NCBI RefSeq assembly: GCF_905171775.1
Contig: NC_053497.1
Location: 100,742,157-100,806,156, forward strand
Direction of reading: 5' to 3'
Origin: Rana temporaria
Taxonomy: Eukaryota > Chordata > Amphibia > Anura > Ranidae
Length of the DNA stretch: 64,000 bases
Under the pieces are notes generated by a model. The model ran no database searches, was not told the DNA's origin, and saw nothing but the letters and a program-made list of their open reading frames with translations. Position numbers and translations under genes: made by a program. This document shows, piece by piece, positions 20,634 through 32,980 of this stretch (the stretch's first letter is position 1; each line of letters begins with the position of its first letter).

Positions 20634-22515
20634 ATGTGGAAAAAAGTTTTTGTTACATTCTGTCACCAGAGCAGTGTAGTGTCACCATAGTGACACAGTA
20701 CTACTGAGGGTGATCAGAGATTCACAAGAGTGACCACAATTACAGTAGTAAACAAGGCTGTCATTCATGACTCCTTGTTTACTACTGTGATTGTCCACAG
20801 CTATAATACATGGTACAGGGTTGCTGTGAGTGGCCCTGGTAGCATGTGATCCCTATGACCCATCATAGATATCACACAGTAGTAAACAATGTGTCAAGAG
20901 TGACAGCCTTGTTGACTATTGTAACTGTGATCACTATGATCGTTTATAGTGGCCTGGTACAACGATCGGTGATCCTCTGTGTCCAGTAGTGCACTAAATG
21001 GCAAAAAATGGCTTATGTAGGAGGACGTACATCTATGTCCACCTGCATCAGTTAGGGCTGTCTTAATGCATGGGCAACCCTGGGCACTACCCAAGGGCCC
21101 CATGTGCATGGGGGCCCCATGATAATCTCTCATTACATCATACTTGCCAACTGTATCGGATTGGCCAGGACAGTCATGCTTTTTATTAAGCTGTCACAGA
21201 ATGTCCGTGTCCCGGACGTTCTACAAGTACTTTGTACCCTCGGGAACTGAATGATGTAAAAATAAAAGTGATTCTTCTTAGGATAGTTTAGGTGAAAACT
21301 GAAGTGGTATATTTCAGCTGGCTCTGGGCACCCCATGGGACCAAATATCTGCCTCTGGGTCTCTGGCAGAAGAAAACTATACAGGTGCTCTGATAGTAAA
21401 AAAAAAAAAAAAAAACAACAGCAACAAATAATTATACTTACATATAAGAAATTGACTACATTTTTTGTGATAATAACAAAACGCTGACAGCATCTATCAA
21501 TTAAAAATATGTTACTATGACAGTTAACACAGCTATTCCTACTCTGGACTCGGTAATAATAATAATAATAATCTCATAAAAAAAGTGCTGTATTAAATGA
21601 GAAGAACAAAAACTGATCATGATAATTTCTTATTTTAAAACGTGACTCATGTGCTATTGTGACAGTCAGTAAATATTTATTGTTAGATACATACAATACA
21701 TACTACATACATACTTTATATATTGTTTTCCTTGAAAACAATGTTGAATTCACATCTTTTCATTTTTTTTGAAACACATAAAACACGCCAATGTGCGTTA
21801 GGCTCCATTCACACCTTCGTGTTTTAATGCATGGTAAGGCAAAACAATGCATGTGACAAAAGCAAAACATTTTAAGTAATCTGCACAGAAGTCTGCGGTG
21901 CATTGCGCTGTCGTTATAAGAAATGAGGCGTGTCCATTTTCTGATCATTTTTTGGGCTCTGATGTCCGATAGAATGATGAAAATGTGTAAACACTCTACA
22001 ACGCATGATAATAATAGATGTGAATCTGGTTTTAATGTGCAATGGCAAGCCGTGACATGGATGCGCGATGTAAAGTGCATTCATGCAACGAACCTTATAA
22101 CGCACGCTTATGCACACTCACATGCAGTTTGATGGGCTTCTATTGATTGAAATCTTGTCAGGCAAATACACAGAGTTGTGAATCCAGTCTAAATGGCTGC
22201 AGCGGAATGAACAGGCCCATAATACATACTTTATTATGGAACATACTCAGACCATTCATAGCACTTAAAGTGCCACTCTAACCTGTATACACCATCATCA
22301 CTGCCTCCTATTGTAGCGTCCCCCTGTGTGTGATTTATAAAAAAATAAATGCTGCAAATACCCAATTTCACTGCTGAGATTGTGATCACATGATCAGCCA
22401 GCTTTCTCCTGAGAGATGCAGTGGGCGGAGCTGAGATTCCTCTGCTGATGTCAGTCTAGAGGGGAGGTAGAGAGGAGAAGAGAGCTGGCTGGTCATGTGA
22501 TTGCAATCTCGGCTC
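20634..22515. other. unassigned sequence with small inverted repeat
   Basis: No gene is supported. A 22-bp inverted repeat lies at 20736-20757 and 20773-20794 with one mismatch. A run of 16-18 A occurs near 21400 and a (TAA)n run at 21550-21570. 21800-22130 starts GGCTCCATTCACACCTTCG, a wording like that of other MITE ends, but a matching right end was not fixed. Confidence 0.5.
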
Positions 22516-22519
22516 TTAA

Positions 22520-23785
22520 GCCCCCTGGCGGTATTCCTGAGTCTGGCTCGGAGTGGAATTTCAGGACCAAAAGCGGTAACCCCGAGTCAGACTCGGGACC
22601 GCCTCGCAGAGTCCACAGGCACAAGTTACTTACCTTGTCCCTGGATCCTGCGATGCCGCCCTGCTGTGTGATCGAGCGGTGTCCTCCTCGCTAGATTCAC
22701 AGTACCGAGTGCGCCGAGCTCCGTTCCCTGCAACGTTACGACGCACAGGGGGGGGGGGGATCGGCGCCAATTTAAAAGAAGTAAATAAACACAATACATA
22801 AAGTATACTGTAATCTTATAGATTACAGTACTGTATGTAAAAAATACACACACCCTTTGTCCCTAGTGGTCTGCCCAGTGTCCTACGTGTACTTTTATAT
22901 AATAAAAACGGTTCTTTCTGCCTGGAAACTGGAGATTGTCAATAGCAACCAAAAGTGTCCCATTATGTCAAAAGTGGTTTTAGACCAGCTAGAAAACAGC
23001 GATAATAAATTATAATCACTTGTGCGATAGTGATTTGTGGGGAAATTCATCATCAAAAAATGTAAAGTAATAATTTTTATTATTATTATATTATTTGTTA
23101 TAATTATTTATATTTATTTATTGTATTATAAATTATGATTTTGTGTTTCAAATTTTATTATACCCGGGATGTCTACTAGACTCTTGTTTGGACAGATTTA
23201 AGTGAGTTATTTCTAAGGCCCCGTACACACGAGATGATCCATCCGCTGGAATTGATCCGCGGACCGGCTCCAGCGGATAGATCCCCTGGTGTGTACAATC
23301 CAGCGGATCTGTTTCAGCGGATTTTTATCCCCTGGGATGGATTTCCAGCGGATAAAAATTTGAAGACATGCTTTCAAATCTATCCGCTTGAATCCATCCC
23401 AACGGATTGATCCGCTGGTCTGTACAGACTCACCGGATCAATCCGTCCGAATCAATCCCCCGCATGCGTCGTAATGATTCGACGCATGCGTGGAATTCCT
23501 TATATGACAGCGTCGCGCACGTCGCCGCGTCATCATCGCGGCGACGGCGCGACACGTCATCGCGATGGGATTTCGATCCGATGGTGAGTACACTCCATCG
23601 GATCAAAATCCTCGAGAGGATTTATCCGCGGAAACGGTCCGGTGGACCGTATCCGCGGATAAATCCTCTCGTGTGTATGGGGCCTAAGAATTACAGGCTT
23701 ACAATATAAAACGCCAAATTTCCATGCAAAATAATGGTACCGCTTTCAGCACCTAAAATCTGAATTAATAATACCGCCAGGGAGG
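22520..23785. mobile_element. TTAA-flanked element (CCCCCTGGCGGTAT ends) hosting a MITE
   Basis: TTAA at 22516-22519 and 23786-23789 brackets GCCCCCTGGCGGTATTCC and its near complement ATACCGCCAGGGAGG. It is piggyBac-like by target site. The interior is non-coding; 23217-23684 is a complete younger MITE inserted into it. Confidence 0.88.
23217..23684. mobile_element. nested GTACACACGAG MITE with GGATCAATCC arms
   Basis: GGCCCCGTACACACGAG and its complement CTCGTGTGTATGGGGCC are the ends, with TAA at 23214-23216 and 23685-23687. Both ends fold into hairpins (23223-23295 and 23614-23670). The centre has CGCATGCGTCG and GCGTCGCGCACGTCGCCGCG. Confidence 0.92.
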
Positions 23786-23789
23786 TTAA

Positions 23790-24304
23790 AGGGGTTGTAA
23801 AGGTAAAAAAAAAAAATTTGTTAAATAGCTTCCTTTACCTTAGTGAGGTCCTCCTTCACCTACCTCATCCTTCGATTTTGCTTTTAAATGTCCTTATTTC
23901 TTTTGAGAAATCTTCACTCTTTTGAGAAATCCTAACCTGTTCTTCTGTCTGTAACTCCACACAGTAATGCAAGGCTTTCTCCCTGGTGTGGAGTGTCGTG
24001 CTCACCCCCTCCCTTGAACTGCAGGAGAGTCAGGACACTCTCTACGTTGCAGATAGAGAAAGGAGCTGTGTGTTAGTGGGCGTCCTGACTCTCCTGCAGT
24101 CCAAGGGAGGGGACGAGCACGACACTCCACACCAGGGAGAAAGCCTCGCATTACTGTGTGTACTTACAGACAGAAGAACAGGAAGTGAGGATTTCTCAGA
24201 AGAAATAAGGACATTTAAAAGCAAAATCGAAGGATGAGGTAAGTGAAGGAGGACTGCACTGAGGTAAAGGAAGCTCTTTAGGGGGAAAAAATGTACCTTT
24301 ACAA
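23790..24304. mobile_element. foldback TTAA element, right end damaged
   Basis: AGGGGTTGTAAAGGTAAAA starts directly after the TTAA shared with the previous element. The left half to about 24040 (CTTCCTTTACCTTAGTGAGG, CTCATCCTTCGATTTTGC, TGTCCTTATTTCTTTTGAG) returns as its reverse complement from about 24060 to 24290, giving arms of over 200 bases. The right end reads GTACCTTTACAAG without TTAA and passes into another MITE. Confidence 0.82.
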
Positions 24305-24309
24305 GTACA

Positions 24310-24528
24310 CACTTGTGCAGGGACCGCCCTGTCAGATCTCCGCTCTCCCCTATGGGGGATCGGGTGAACACGGACCGTCTGTTTGTGTTCACCCGATCCG
24401 ATCCGCAGACAGATGGTCTGCAGAATCGAAGGAATGCGGAACCGGGCAAGACCAGGTGTCATAGGGACCAATGTATGTCCCTTTTTCATCCGTACACGGA
24501 CATACGGTCCGCCCGTGTGAAAGAGCCC
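24310..24528. mobile_element. TTTCACACGGGCGGA-type MITE, left end missing
   Basis: Shares GCAGGGACCGCCCTGTC, CTCCCCTATGGGGGATCGG and GACCAATGTATGTCCC with the complete copy at 62717-63117 and ends GGTCCGCCCGTGTGAAAG before TTA. Confidence 0.85.
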
Positions 24529-24910
24529 TTAGTGTTATGAGAGCAGCAGGGGGGGGGGGGGGCGGCTCACACACAGACAGACAGGGGATTGGGAGGATGA
24601 CACAGGAGCAGAGAGGACAGCAGATAGCAGGCTGCTGATGACACAGGTACATAAACTGACCACAGTGTCTGGTCTCAGCAGCCATGATAACGTGGTCAGT
24701 TTACAGGGGGGTGGGGAGAAACTAGCAGGATCAGGCACGTTTGTTACAGGGGGCCAAATGACACGGGACAAGCACTGTGTCATATAACATGCTTTAAAGA
24801 AGCAGGATCCATTTTTTTTGTTGGGGGGGTTAACAAACGCTTTAACAAGAACAATGTAGGTACATTACAGCAAATCTGTTCTTTAACATTCCCAGGTAGT
24901 TGAGTGCAAT
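24529..24910. other. G-rich unassigned sequence
   Basis: Contains a G run at 24550-24562 and CACACAGACAGACAGG. The overlapping ORFs on the minus strand show no domain. A repeat of unknown family is likely. Confidence 0.45.
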
Positions 24911-25688
24911 GGTGGCCATACATGAAATTATTTTTATAAACAAATGTTTTTTCAACAGATTTACTATATGACCTGAAATATCCGAAGATCGAAAAGATTG
25001 TTGGATGTGCCATACATGTAACGATCATGGCAAATTATCTACTTTCTGATTGAATGTTCTATTGTACGCTGATTTACGCCTAGAATATGTAAATCAGCTA
25101 GATACGCCAATTCACGAACGTACGCCCGGCCGTCGCAGTACAGATACGCCGTTTACGTTAGGCTTTTTCCGGCGTAAAGTTACCCCTGCTATATGAGGCG
25201 CAGCCAATGTTAAGTATGGACGTCGGGCCAGTGTCGAATCTTCCGTTGATTACGTCGTTTGCGTAAGTCGTTCGCGAATATGGCTGTGCGTCATTCACGT
25301 CGAAAGCATTGGCTTTTTGCGGGTTAATTTGGAGCATGCGCACTGGGATACTTTCACGGACGGCGCATTTGCCGTTCGTAAAAAGCTTAATTTACGTTGG
25401 ATCACAATACATTAACATAAAACACGCCCACATGTTCCATATTTGAATTAGGCGGGCTTACGCCAGCCTATTTACGCTACGCCGTCGCAACTTTGCTTTG
25501 AGAATACTGCACTTGCCTGTCAAAGTAGCGGCGGCGTAGCGTAACTATGATACGCTACGCCTGCTTAAAATTACGCCGTTCTACGTGGATCTGGCCCGGT
25601 GTGTCTTTTTGATAACTTATAGATCCAATCATATTATCTGAAGCTATGAAGAACTGTTTGGTCAGATAAATAAACGTGTATGACCACC
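24911..25688. mobile_element. GGTGGCCATAC-type MITE hosting a GGGCC-type MITE
   Basis: The left GGTGGCCATACATGAAAT and the right CGTGTATGACCACC are inverted ends. About 25061-25597 is a left-damaged copy of the GGGCC-type family ending CTACGTGGATCTGGCCC. A second member of the outer family is at 25773-26192. Confidence 0.72.
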
Positions 25689-25772
25689 ATAAAAAGCGTA
25701 TTCTGTAAAACCCTGTTCTGGAAATAATGGGATTCCTTTATAAAAACTGCAAGGTGCAGACAGTTCAATAAC

Positions 25773-26192
25773 GGTGGCCATACCCGATGCTAGAAAACGA
25801 TCGTTCTAGGCCAAGCAACAGCATAACATTTTTTTACTACACTGCAAACATGATTCAACCGATGTTCCATACATGTGTGCCTCGAGTTTCCATCGATTGC
25901 ACATTTAAACTGATTGTATCAAGTTGATCAGACAGAAGCGCAGATCTCCCTTTGAGCCCCTGAGGAATGGGAAACGATGAACTGTGGGAATTGCTTAGCG
26001 TGTGAAAAACGCTATTGATTGACCCCATGAAAACGTTTTTTTTCCCCGCTATAACCCATGGGCTTGGGTTGATGGGAACTGTCACAATTTGTCGCTCATC
26101 GCCCGGCCGTGCCATTTCTGTCTTGGCACATTAAATGATTTTATTGAATCGTCCATGGATTGGTGCGTTTTATTGCACTGTGTATGGCCACC
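25773..26192. mobile_element. GGTGGCCATAC-type MITE
   Basis: GGTGGCCATACCCGATGC at the left and GCACTGTGTATGGCCACC at the right are inverted ends. It is non-coding. Confidence 0.8.
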
Positions 26193-26309
26193 ATTAGTGC
26201 TAGGAAAAGGCATGTCACATATTATCCTCATCACACCATCCCCTGATCCCCATACTACTGCAGTCCTTTCTATACACATCTATAAACATGACAACAAGGC
26301 AAGCTGAGC

Positions 26310-26402
26310 AATGTGGACTGTGAGTGGGGGGGGGGGGGGGGGGGGTGTGTATATTATCATCATCCTCTATCATAATAATAATCATCATCATCCTCCTCAT
26401 CA
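26310..26402. repeat. poly(G) run and ATC/TAA simple repeats
   Basis: A run of more than 20 G is followed by GTGTGTATATTATCATCATC and TAATAATAATCATCATCATC. Long G runs are error-prone in assembly. Confidence 0.9.
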
Positions 26403-26599
26403 CACGTGTCAGTTTCTGCAGAGGAGGAGCAGCAGGTCAGTGGTGATGGATGGGTTAACCCTCTGCTCCCCCCCATGTGATGGTCCCTGACATCGGGTCT
26501 CTCCATCCTCACTCCATAGACGGACCATGCATCGCCTCCACCAAGGCTTGCTCTGATCACATGCATTATCGATGGCGATGCGGGCACGCACGGGTTAAT

Positions 26600-26960
26600 G
26601 CGGGGGCTGTGCACCGATCATTCGGGTGTAAACAAGGTGTAAGATCCCGGGAAATCCCCCTCCCCCTCCATCTCCCCATCATCAGCACCATCCTCATCCC
26701 AGCTCACCATCCTCATCCCTCCGCTGTCACCCATCCCTGCCATGGCAGCATCCCTACATAGCCCTGTGCACCCTCCGCCCCATCCCGGGTGTCATCGTCC
26801 CTCCTTCCCCCCCTTCCTCCTCCATCTCCTTACCTGCGGGGCCATGGACGGCGGTCCGCGGAGATCGCTCTGCCCCGGGCTGGGATCTGCTGCCTTCAAT
26901 CTGCAGTGCGGGCAGAGCGCATGCGGAGCGCACAGGCTGTGCTGACATGGGGCTGTGTGT
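26600..26960 (-). promoter_or_regulatory. candidate CpG-rich promoter and first exon
   Basis: This patch is free of the window's MITEs and has about a dozen CpGs within 26830-26930. On the minus strand it contains GCCGTCCATGGCCCCGCAG directly followed by GTAAGGAG. That is an ATG in fair Kozak context (G at +4) and, four codons later, a near-ideal splice donor. Upstream on that strand is GC-rich, TATA-less sequence, as in CpG-island promoters. If real, the gene runs toward lower coordinates with a tiny first coding exon (MAPQ); no later exon was recognised. Chance is the alternative. Confidence 0.35.
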
Positions 26961-27100
26961 GTGTGTGTGCCATCCACTCCTGGGGGGAGGAGGAGGAGGG
27001 GAACAGCTGGCCAGGGCTTAACTCTGCCCTCACCATGCCACTCCATACACTGGGGGACACTCACCTGAGAGTCACCTCCACTACCTACCTACAGAAATAG
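26950..27100. repeat. (GT)n microsatellite and CTACCTAC tandem
   Basis: GTGTGTGTGTGTG at 26953-26969 and a duplicated CTACCTACCTACAGAAATAG at 27080-27120. Confidence 0.8.
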
Positions 27101-27159
27101 CTACCTACCTACAGAAATAGAGGAGCTCTCATTACACACCTTGCTAGGAAGATGCACCT

Positions 27160-27385
27160 TTGGAAATATGTAGGATGCCAGTACAGACCTTGTTCTGAAA
27201 ATGCTGGCTGCCTGGCTGTAACTTCTACTGATGGAAATATAAGAGCTTCTTTACTGACCTTGTACTGAAAATGCTGGTCTTCTGACTGTAACTTGTACTA
27301 ATAGAAATAAATATCTAGGCTGTCATCAGAGAATTTGTTCATAAAATGCTGGCTGCCTGGCTGTGTAACTTGTACTAATGGCACA
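27160..27385. repeat. degenerate tandem repeat of about 75-80 bp
   Basis: CTGAAAATGCTGGCTGCCTG with TGTAACTTGTACTAATGG-type segments recurs three times with substitutions and small indels. Confidence 0.8.
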
Positions 27386-28267
27386 GGCGTGTGCAGGGGG
27401 TGTGCCTGGGCTCACCCTAATCCAGGGGTCGTATCCATCGATCATAATTCACCTGTCGATCGTGGGCAGGTGATGGATAGAACATAAACCTTCCTTTGCT
27501 GACTCCTGGAACCCGGACACTGTAGACAGGAGTGGAGGCGTTTACTGGATCTAATCTGTACTTTCCTCCTGCAGCCACTGAAAGTCTGCTTCTCTCCCTC
27601 CTGCTGGCATTCATCTGCTGAAGGAGGAAAATACAGTGGATCGGTACCAGTATATGCCATCCCTAATGTCCCAGTTCCTCTTCTTTTTTTTCAATGCCAA
27701 TCACTCACCATGTGCATTCATAACTGAACCATAGTAAACTGTGGTTACTATGCTTCAAATTGTGAATGAACAGGAAGCCACTCAGCACAGAGAACTCCCC
27801 ATCCATTCCCTGTCCAGTGCAGCCAAGGCTGCAGAGAAAGGGACTGTCCTCAGTCCTTTTCTCTGTCCCAAAAGTCAGACATCATGGGTCTGTTTAGACC
27901 CCTGATATTTCATCAAAGCCTCCCAATGGGGCTCCTAAAAAATAAAATAATAAAAAACTACTGGCACTGTCCACTGCCCTACTGACTGATACCATCCACT
28001 GCTCTCCTGTCACTGTCCACTATAGAGATATATATATATTAGGGCTGTGGAAATTAAAGATTAATTCCTCGATTAATTGTAAAAATCTTTGATTGATAAA
28101 AAAAATTTAGATCGGTACTAGTCATTGATTATTGATTATAAAACATTCTACAACCACGTCGGAAATGACTTCTATTATCACTTGATTAAATATTGAACCA
28201 CCAAATGGAATCCTTATTCTAGTTCAACTGTATCAAATCAGTTTCTAAGACACTAACGATTATTTAT
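27386..28267. other. unassigned intergenic sequence
   Basis: Nothing supports a gene. 28046-28140 (GGCTGTGGAAATTAAAGATT, GATTAATTGT) has the look of a DNA-transposon end, but no partner was found. Confidence 0.45.
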
Positions 28268-29692
28268 TGTAGCGCCTGTGTACTTTCGTACAGGTGCTAT
28301 GTTTAAATTTAGTGGGAGAATGAGAGAGTTATGTTACTCTCATTCTTTGATTTGACAAATTTGGCTGCCGCCAAATCTGGATTGTCCTGTGGTTCAGTCT
28401 GTGCCCCAGAGATGCAGTCTCATCTCTGGGCGGCAGGTGGCGCCAGAGGGGTCCAGGCGGAGCCGCTTCTTCCTAGCAGCCAATTGGAGGAGTTTTCCCT
28501 CGCGGGGCATGCTGGGGAGGGGTATTTCTGTGGCGGAGGCCATTGTTCGGGGTTTTTCGCGGGTTCCTGGTTCCAGGTGCAGCACCCACATCACAACAAC
28601 AACATGTGAATAAACCAATCGTATCAAGCTGAAGTCCACTGTCCAAGCACATACATAAATACACTATAACAGTAACCCTTTTTCCTGGCAAAGGATTTGC
28701 ACAGTCCTGAAATGTACACTGCTCTGATAACACAGCCAGCTTGATGACTTCACTTATCTTTTAAAGTGTATGTTACCCCCTGGTAACTTCCCCTGCTCTC
28801 TGGAACCTTGGAGAAGCTTCCAGAAGTAGAGGGTGGGGTTTAGGAGGCGCTGCCTGGAGATTGATGAGGGCCCCAGTCTTTCCCCAGTAGATGGGCTGGC
28901 AGTTGGCTTGTTCCTCATAAATACACATGGGTCAGGCCAGTAAGGGGCAGTCGGGTAGAAGATGGAGAAGCAGTGCTGAGGATGCTGTCGTGGCCCTTGA
29001 GGGTGGCCCCTAGTCTGGGGGGGAGGGGTGACCTTGGGCCTGGGGCTTAGGTGCTGAACGGCCCCTCTACAACACACGGAGGATATTCTTCCTGGATGCA
29101 TGGGAGCAAGTGTGAGCACAGCGGGAGAGAGCAACCACATCCAGGAGTTCTCCAGGAGAAGTCAGCCAGGTGGACTGGTGAGCATGCAGTCTGGAAGGAC
29201 TGTGGTGTCAGTGTGGGAGGACTTAGGAGACATAGCCAAGAGGGCTAGTGAAAGGGGCAGCTGCAGGCTGGCAGTGCGTGAAGAGGTGGTGCTAGGATCA
29301 GTGGCCACAGGGATGTAAGCTAGACACTGGACTTTACTACACAACTAAAGGGTCTCGGGGGCCCTGCCTGTAAAGGGCTCTTGCTTTGATCTGGCTGAGT
29401 GCTTTACCAGATCCACTGAAAGTGTCCCAGCTGAGTCTGTTCCTTTTGCAAGCAAGTGAATGCTGGAAGCAGAAGAGGTGTGTACATAGAGACTGTTTAT
29501 TGCTGTATAAAGTCAAGTGGGCATCCCATAATACCCCTATCCCCACCCAAGTTAAAAATCCCTCAATATAATACAAAACCAAAGTACTGGACTGCTCACT
29601 GACTCAAGTGTGCCTGTGGTAATTCGGTTTGCCTAGCTGTGCAGGTTGGGGATACCAGTTCTGCTTGTGGCTCCTACGTGGGGTGCGCTACA
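28268..29692 (+). mobile_element. possible LTR (solo or incomplete)
   Basis: The segment starts TGTAGCGCC and ends GGTGCGCTACA. The terminal TGTAGCGC/GCGCTACA is a perfect 8-bp inversion with TG...CA, as in LTRs. An AATAAA lies near 28610. The length, about 1.4 kb, is long for an LTR, and the five bases on the two sides (TTTAT, TACAC) do not match, so a target duplication is lacking. No gag or pol frame is present. An unrelated repeat pair is the alternative. Confidence 0.4.
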
Positions 29693-29793
29693 TACACAAA
29701 TGTGCCACAGGTCATTGCCAGGTCGCCTGTGCACATTCAAAGGTGGCAGAGCAGAAGGGGGTTGGGCTAAAGTATTACTGGGGTTCCCTTTAA

Positions 29794-30700
29794 CTGGTTG
29801 CCGTCGTTTTACGGTGGCAGGTCGGCTCCCCTGTGCGAGAGCACGTAGTATAACGTCGGCTCTCGCGCAGGCCACTAGGGACGCTCGCCCCGACTTCCGT
29901 GCGCGTGCCCTGCGGACGCGATCGCCGCCGGGTACCTGCGATCGCTCGTTTCAGAGCGAGGACTGGGAGCTGTGTGTGTAAACGCACAGCTCCCGGTCCT
30001 GTCAGGGAGAGAAATGCTGAACAGAAGATTAGTCATTTCCCCTAGTGAGGCCTCCCCCCCTACAGTTAGAACACACCCAGGGAACATACTTAACCCCTTC
30101 CCCGCCCCCTAGTGTTAACCCCTTCACTGCCAGTGGTATTTTTATAGTAATCCAATGCATTTTTATAGCACTGATCGCTATAAAAATGCCAATGGTCCCA
30201 AAAATGTGTCAAAAGTGTCCGCCATTATGTCGCAGTACCGAAAAAAAATTGCTGATCGCCGCCATTACTAGTAAAAAAAAAATATTAATCAAAATGCCAT
30301 AAAAATACCCCCTAGTAACTTTTGCGCAAACCAATCAATAAACGCTTATTGCGATTTTTTTTAATGAAAAATACGTAGAAGAATACGTATCGGCCTAAAC
30401 TGAGAAAAAAAAATGTTTTTTTATATATTTTTGGGGGATATTTATTACAGCAAAAAGTAAAACATATGATTTTTTTTTTCAAAATTGTTGCTCTATTTTT
30501 GTTTATAGCGCAAAAACTAAAAACCGCAGAGGTGATCAAATACCACCAAAAGAAAGCTCTATTTGTGGGGAAAAAAGGACGCCAATTTTGTTTGGGAGCC
30601 ACGTCGCATGACCGCGCAATTGTCAGTTAAAGTGACGCAGTGCCGAATCGCAAAAAGTGCTCTGGTCTTTGACCAGCAATATGGTCCGGGGGTTAAGTGG
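29794..30700 (-). mobile_element. TTAA-type ranid repeat (CCACTTAA ends)
   Basis: TTAA at 29790-29793 and 30701-30704. The right end GGGGGTTAAGTGG, read in reverse complement, gives CCACTTAACCCCCGGACC, like the left end of the copy at 61105. It shares the AAAGAAAGCTCTATTTGT and CGTAGAAGAATACGTATCGG blocks with that copy, in opposite orientation. It is non-coding. Confidence 0.82.
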
Positions 30701-30704
30701 TTAA

Positions 30705-32980
30705 AGTAACACAACTAGGTAACCTCTTTGCTCCTAGGTTTTGACAATGAAGGAGGAGCAACAGTAGCAATACTTTACAAAAGTAATTGTTACAGGTTGT
30801 ATGAGCAGCAGTGATGAAACAATCGCCATAGCAGTCCATGCAGCTACTATGGGGGCCAGTGCTAGATGGAGCCCCGTAAGGAGGGCTTCTCAGGCAGATT
30901 AACATCTGTGTGCGTGTGAAGATAAATTCTATCATCAATGTATTATTAAAGATTGCTGTTGACACTGAGCCTTTACACCCTGGGGCATTTACAATCAATT
31001 AGAGCTGATGTCAGACAGACAGAAAGGGAATCTTAGAATAGTGGCTTCAGGCCAATTTTACAATACTGTCTCATCTCTAGTATGTCTCTAGTACATTTTG
31101 GCCTATTATTTCTGATTAAACTTGCCCAGTTACTATCCAGCTTTACATCTATTTATCATCTTCAGTGTCCTAATAATTGTAGTAAAGTCCCAGACTGCTC
31201 TTTGTCTACAGTAAATTTAGCCCTACCATTGCGCAATTGGGAAACTCTGCACTGCTGTGTCATATCCCACTTTTTAAGTTAGGTTGTAAACAACTGCATT
31301 ATTTTTCTGTGCTACATTTTGTCCAATTATCCCTCATTAATCAGTCCTGTTGCAGCCCAGTTGTACACAGCTTTATCCTCTGCAGTCTCTCACATTGTAA
31401 AACAACCCATTCAGTGTAAAATAGAAAAAAAAGGAAAAATATTTATATATAGATATAAAAAAAATTATAAACGCTTATTTTCCCTTTTCTATACAGTTAG
31501 TTATCACATTTCCTCTGTTGTCAGCTGTATAAGAGCTGGGGGAGGAGAAGCAACAGTACACTGATCTTTCCAGTGAAAAGCTGTGCGGGGTGGGGGTTCA
31601 GGCAAGTCTCAATAATGGAAAAGAGCACACAGAGTTTTCAGCCCAGCTAGAGAACTGACCACGGTGTGTTCTATTTAGTGTGGTCAGTTTTAATAGGAAA
31701 GCAGAGGGACTGGCAGAAACATCAGGGATTTCACACAAAGGAAGCAATACAAAGAGAACAGGATATTTTCTCATACAAGGACATGGTACAGCAGGCACAT
31801 ATCAGGAATATGAAATGCTGGGTTTACAGTACTCTTTAACTCCTAATGAGAGCTTGGTAGAAATTGGTCAGGCAGGACAGTCTGAATCAAAATGCAGGGA
31901 AAGCCATAGCAAATTACATGCCAATTTCTATTTACTAGTCAAAGCTGGCCTACTATCATTTGATGAAAAAAGCATGTTTTTTTTTTTTAAACTGAAATGA
32001 ATATGATTGAAATGTTTCTATATTTAAGCTAAGCTAATTGTGGAACTTTGAATAAATGTAGAGAAACGAAGACTGCAGATAAACAGGCACAGCTTATGCA
32101 GGAAAATGTGTTTATTTCTGTGTGTTACCTGAAGCCAGTCACTTCACTGGGTATATGTAAGGGTTTCCAATCACTTTAATGCTGCCCTCGTAGCCTCAAC
32201 AAATCTCCCTTTCCTGGTTTTCCATTGGTACTTGTCCATCATGGCAGTACCCAGTTTTTCATGCTTTTTTTTTAAGTAGTTTGCCTATTAGCACTAAAAA
32301 TGGCCATAACTTAACAAGGTTTGCCGCCATAGGCTTCAATGGGAATCGCCTCCAAGTTCAGGTCCACCAAATTTTTAACATAAGCGTGCAAATCAAACCC
32401 AGGCAGATTTGCCCATGCCTACTAAGCATGAACTTTTTTTTTTTTTTAAGGACAATAGACACCCCACTGACATTCACCTTTGCTGTACCACCCTGATGCT
32501 CTGCAAATGTGATATGTCTAAATTCTGTGTAAGCTTAGCCGGGCCATGTAGGAGAATACAGGGGGTTAAAAATGTATGTATAACCAAACATTATTTTTAG
32601 TTTAGCGTAGAGTAAGGTAAGGTTCAAAGCCCTGTCTGCTTATTTTGTTCTCTCTGTATCCCATTGGGAAGGTTTCCCTTCACCTCCTGATCTGGAGACA
32701 AAACAGGAAGTGAAAGGAAATCACTACTGAGTGAGAGGAATTCCTCTGTTAGACAGTTGTCACTATTTCTGGGGAAAATGTTGGATTTCTCATCACTTTC
32801 TGCCTCAGTGACAATGGGAACCTCAACAAATAAAGAGAATGAATCCTCAAAACAGGACACCGACAGTATCAACAACTTAAAACTCAAATTCTTCTCTATT
32901 CTAACAAAAAGTAAAAAAAAAAAAAAAAAAACATTTTGGGGGCTACACATATACATATAGGTAATCAGAAAAACAACAAA
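30705..32980. other. unassigned intergenic sequence
   Basis: No convincing gene. Frames of 60-140 codons on both strands lack domains. Homopolymer runs occur at 31978-31990, 32430-32442 and 32908-32926. Segments at 31540-31850 and 32230-32700 have the texture of diverged interspersed repeats but could not be paired within the window. Confidence 0.45.

Noticed and set aside
24042..24685. Minus-strand frames of about 100-135 codons
   Set aside because: They run through a foldback TTAA element and a MITE; no domain or consistent frame across the element boundary.
28268..29692. Calling a complete LTR retrotransposon
   Set aside because: Only one TG...CA unit is seen, with no matching second LTR, no primer-binding site, no gag/pol and no target duplication; kept only as a low-confidence possible LTR.
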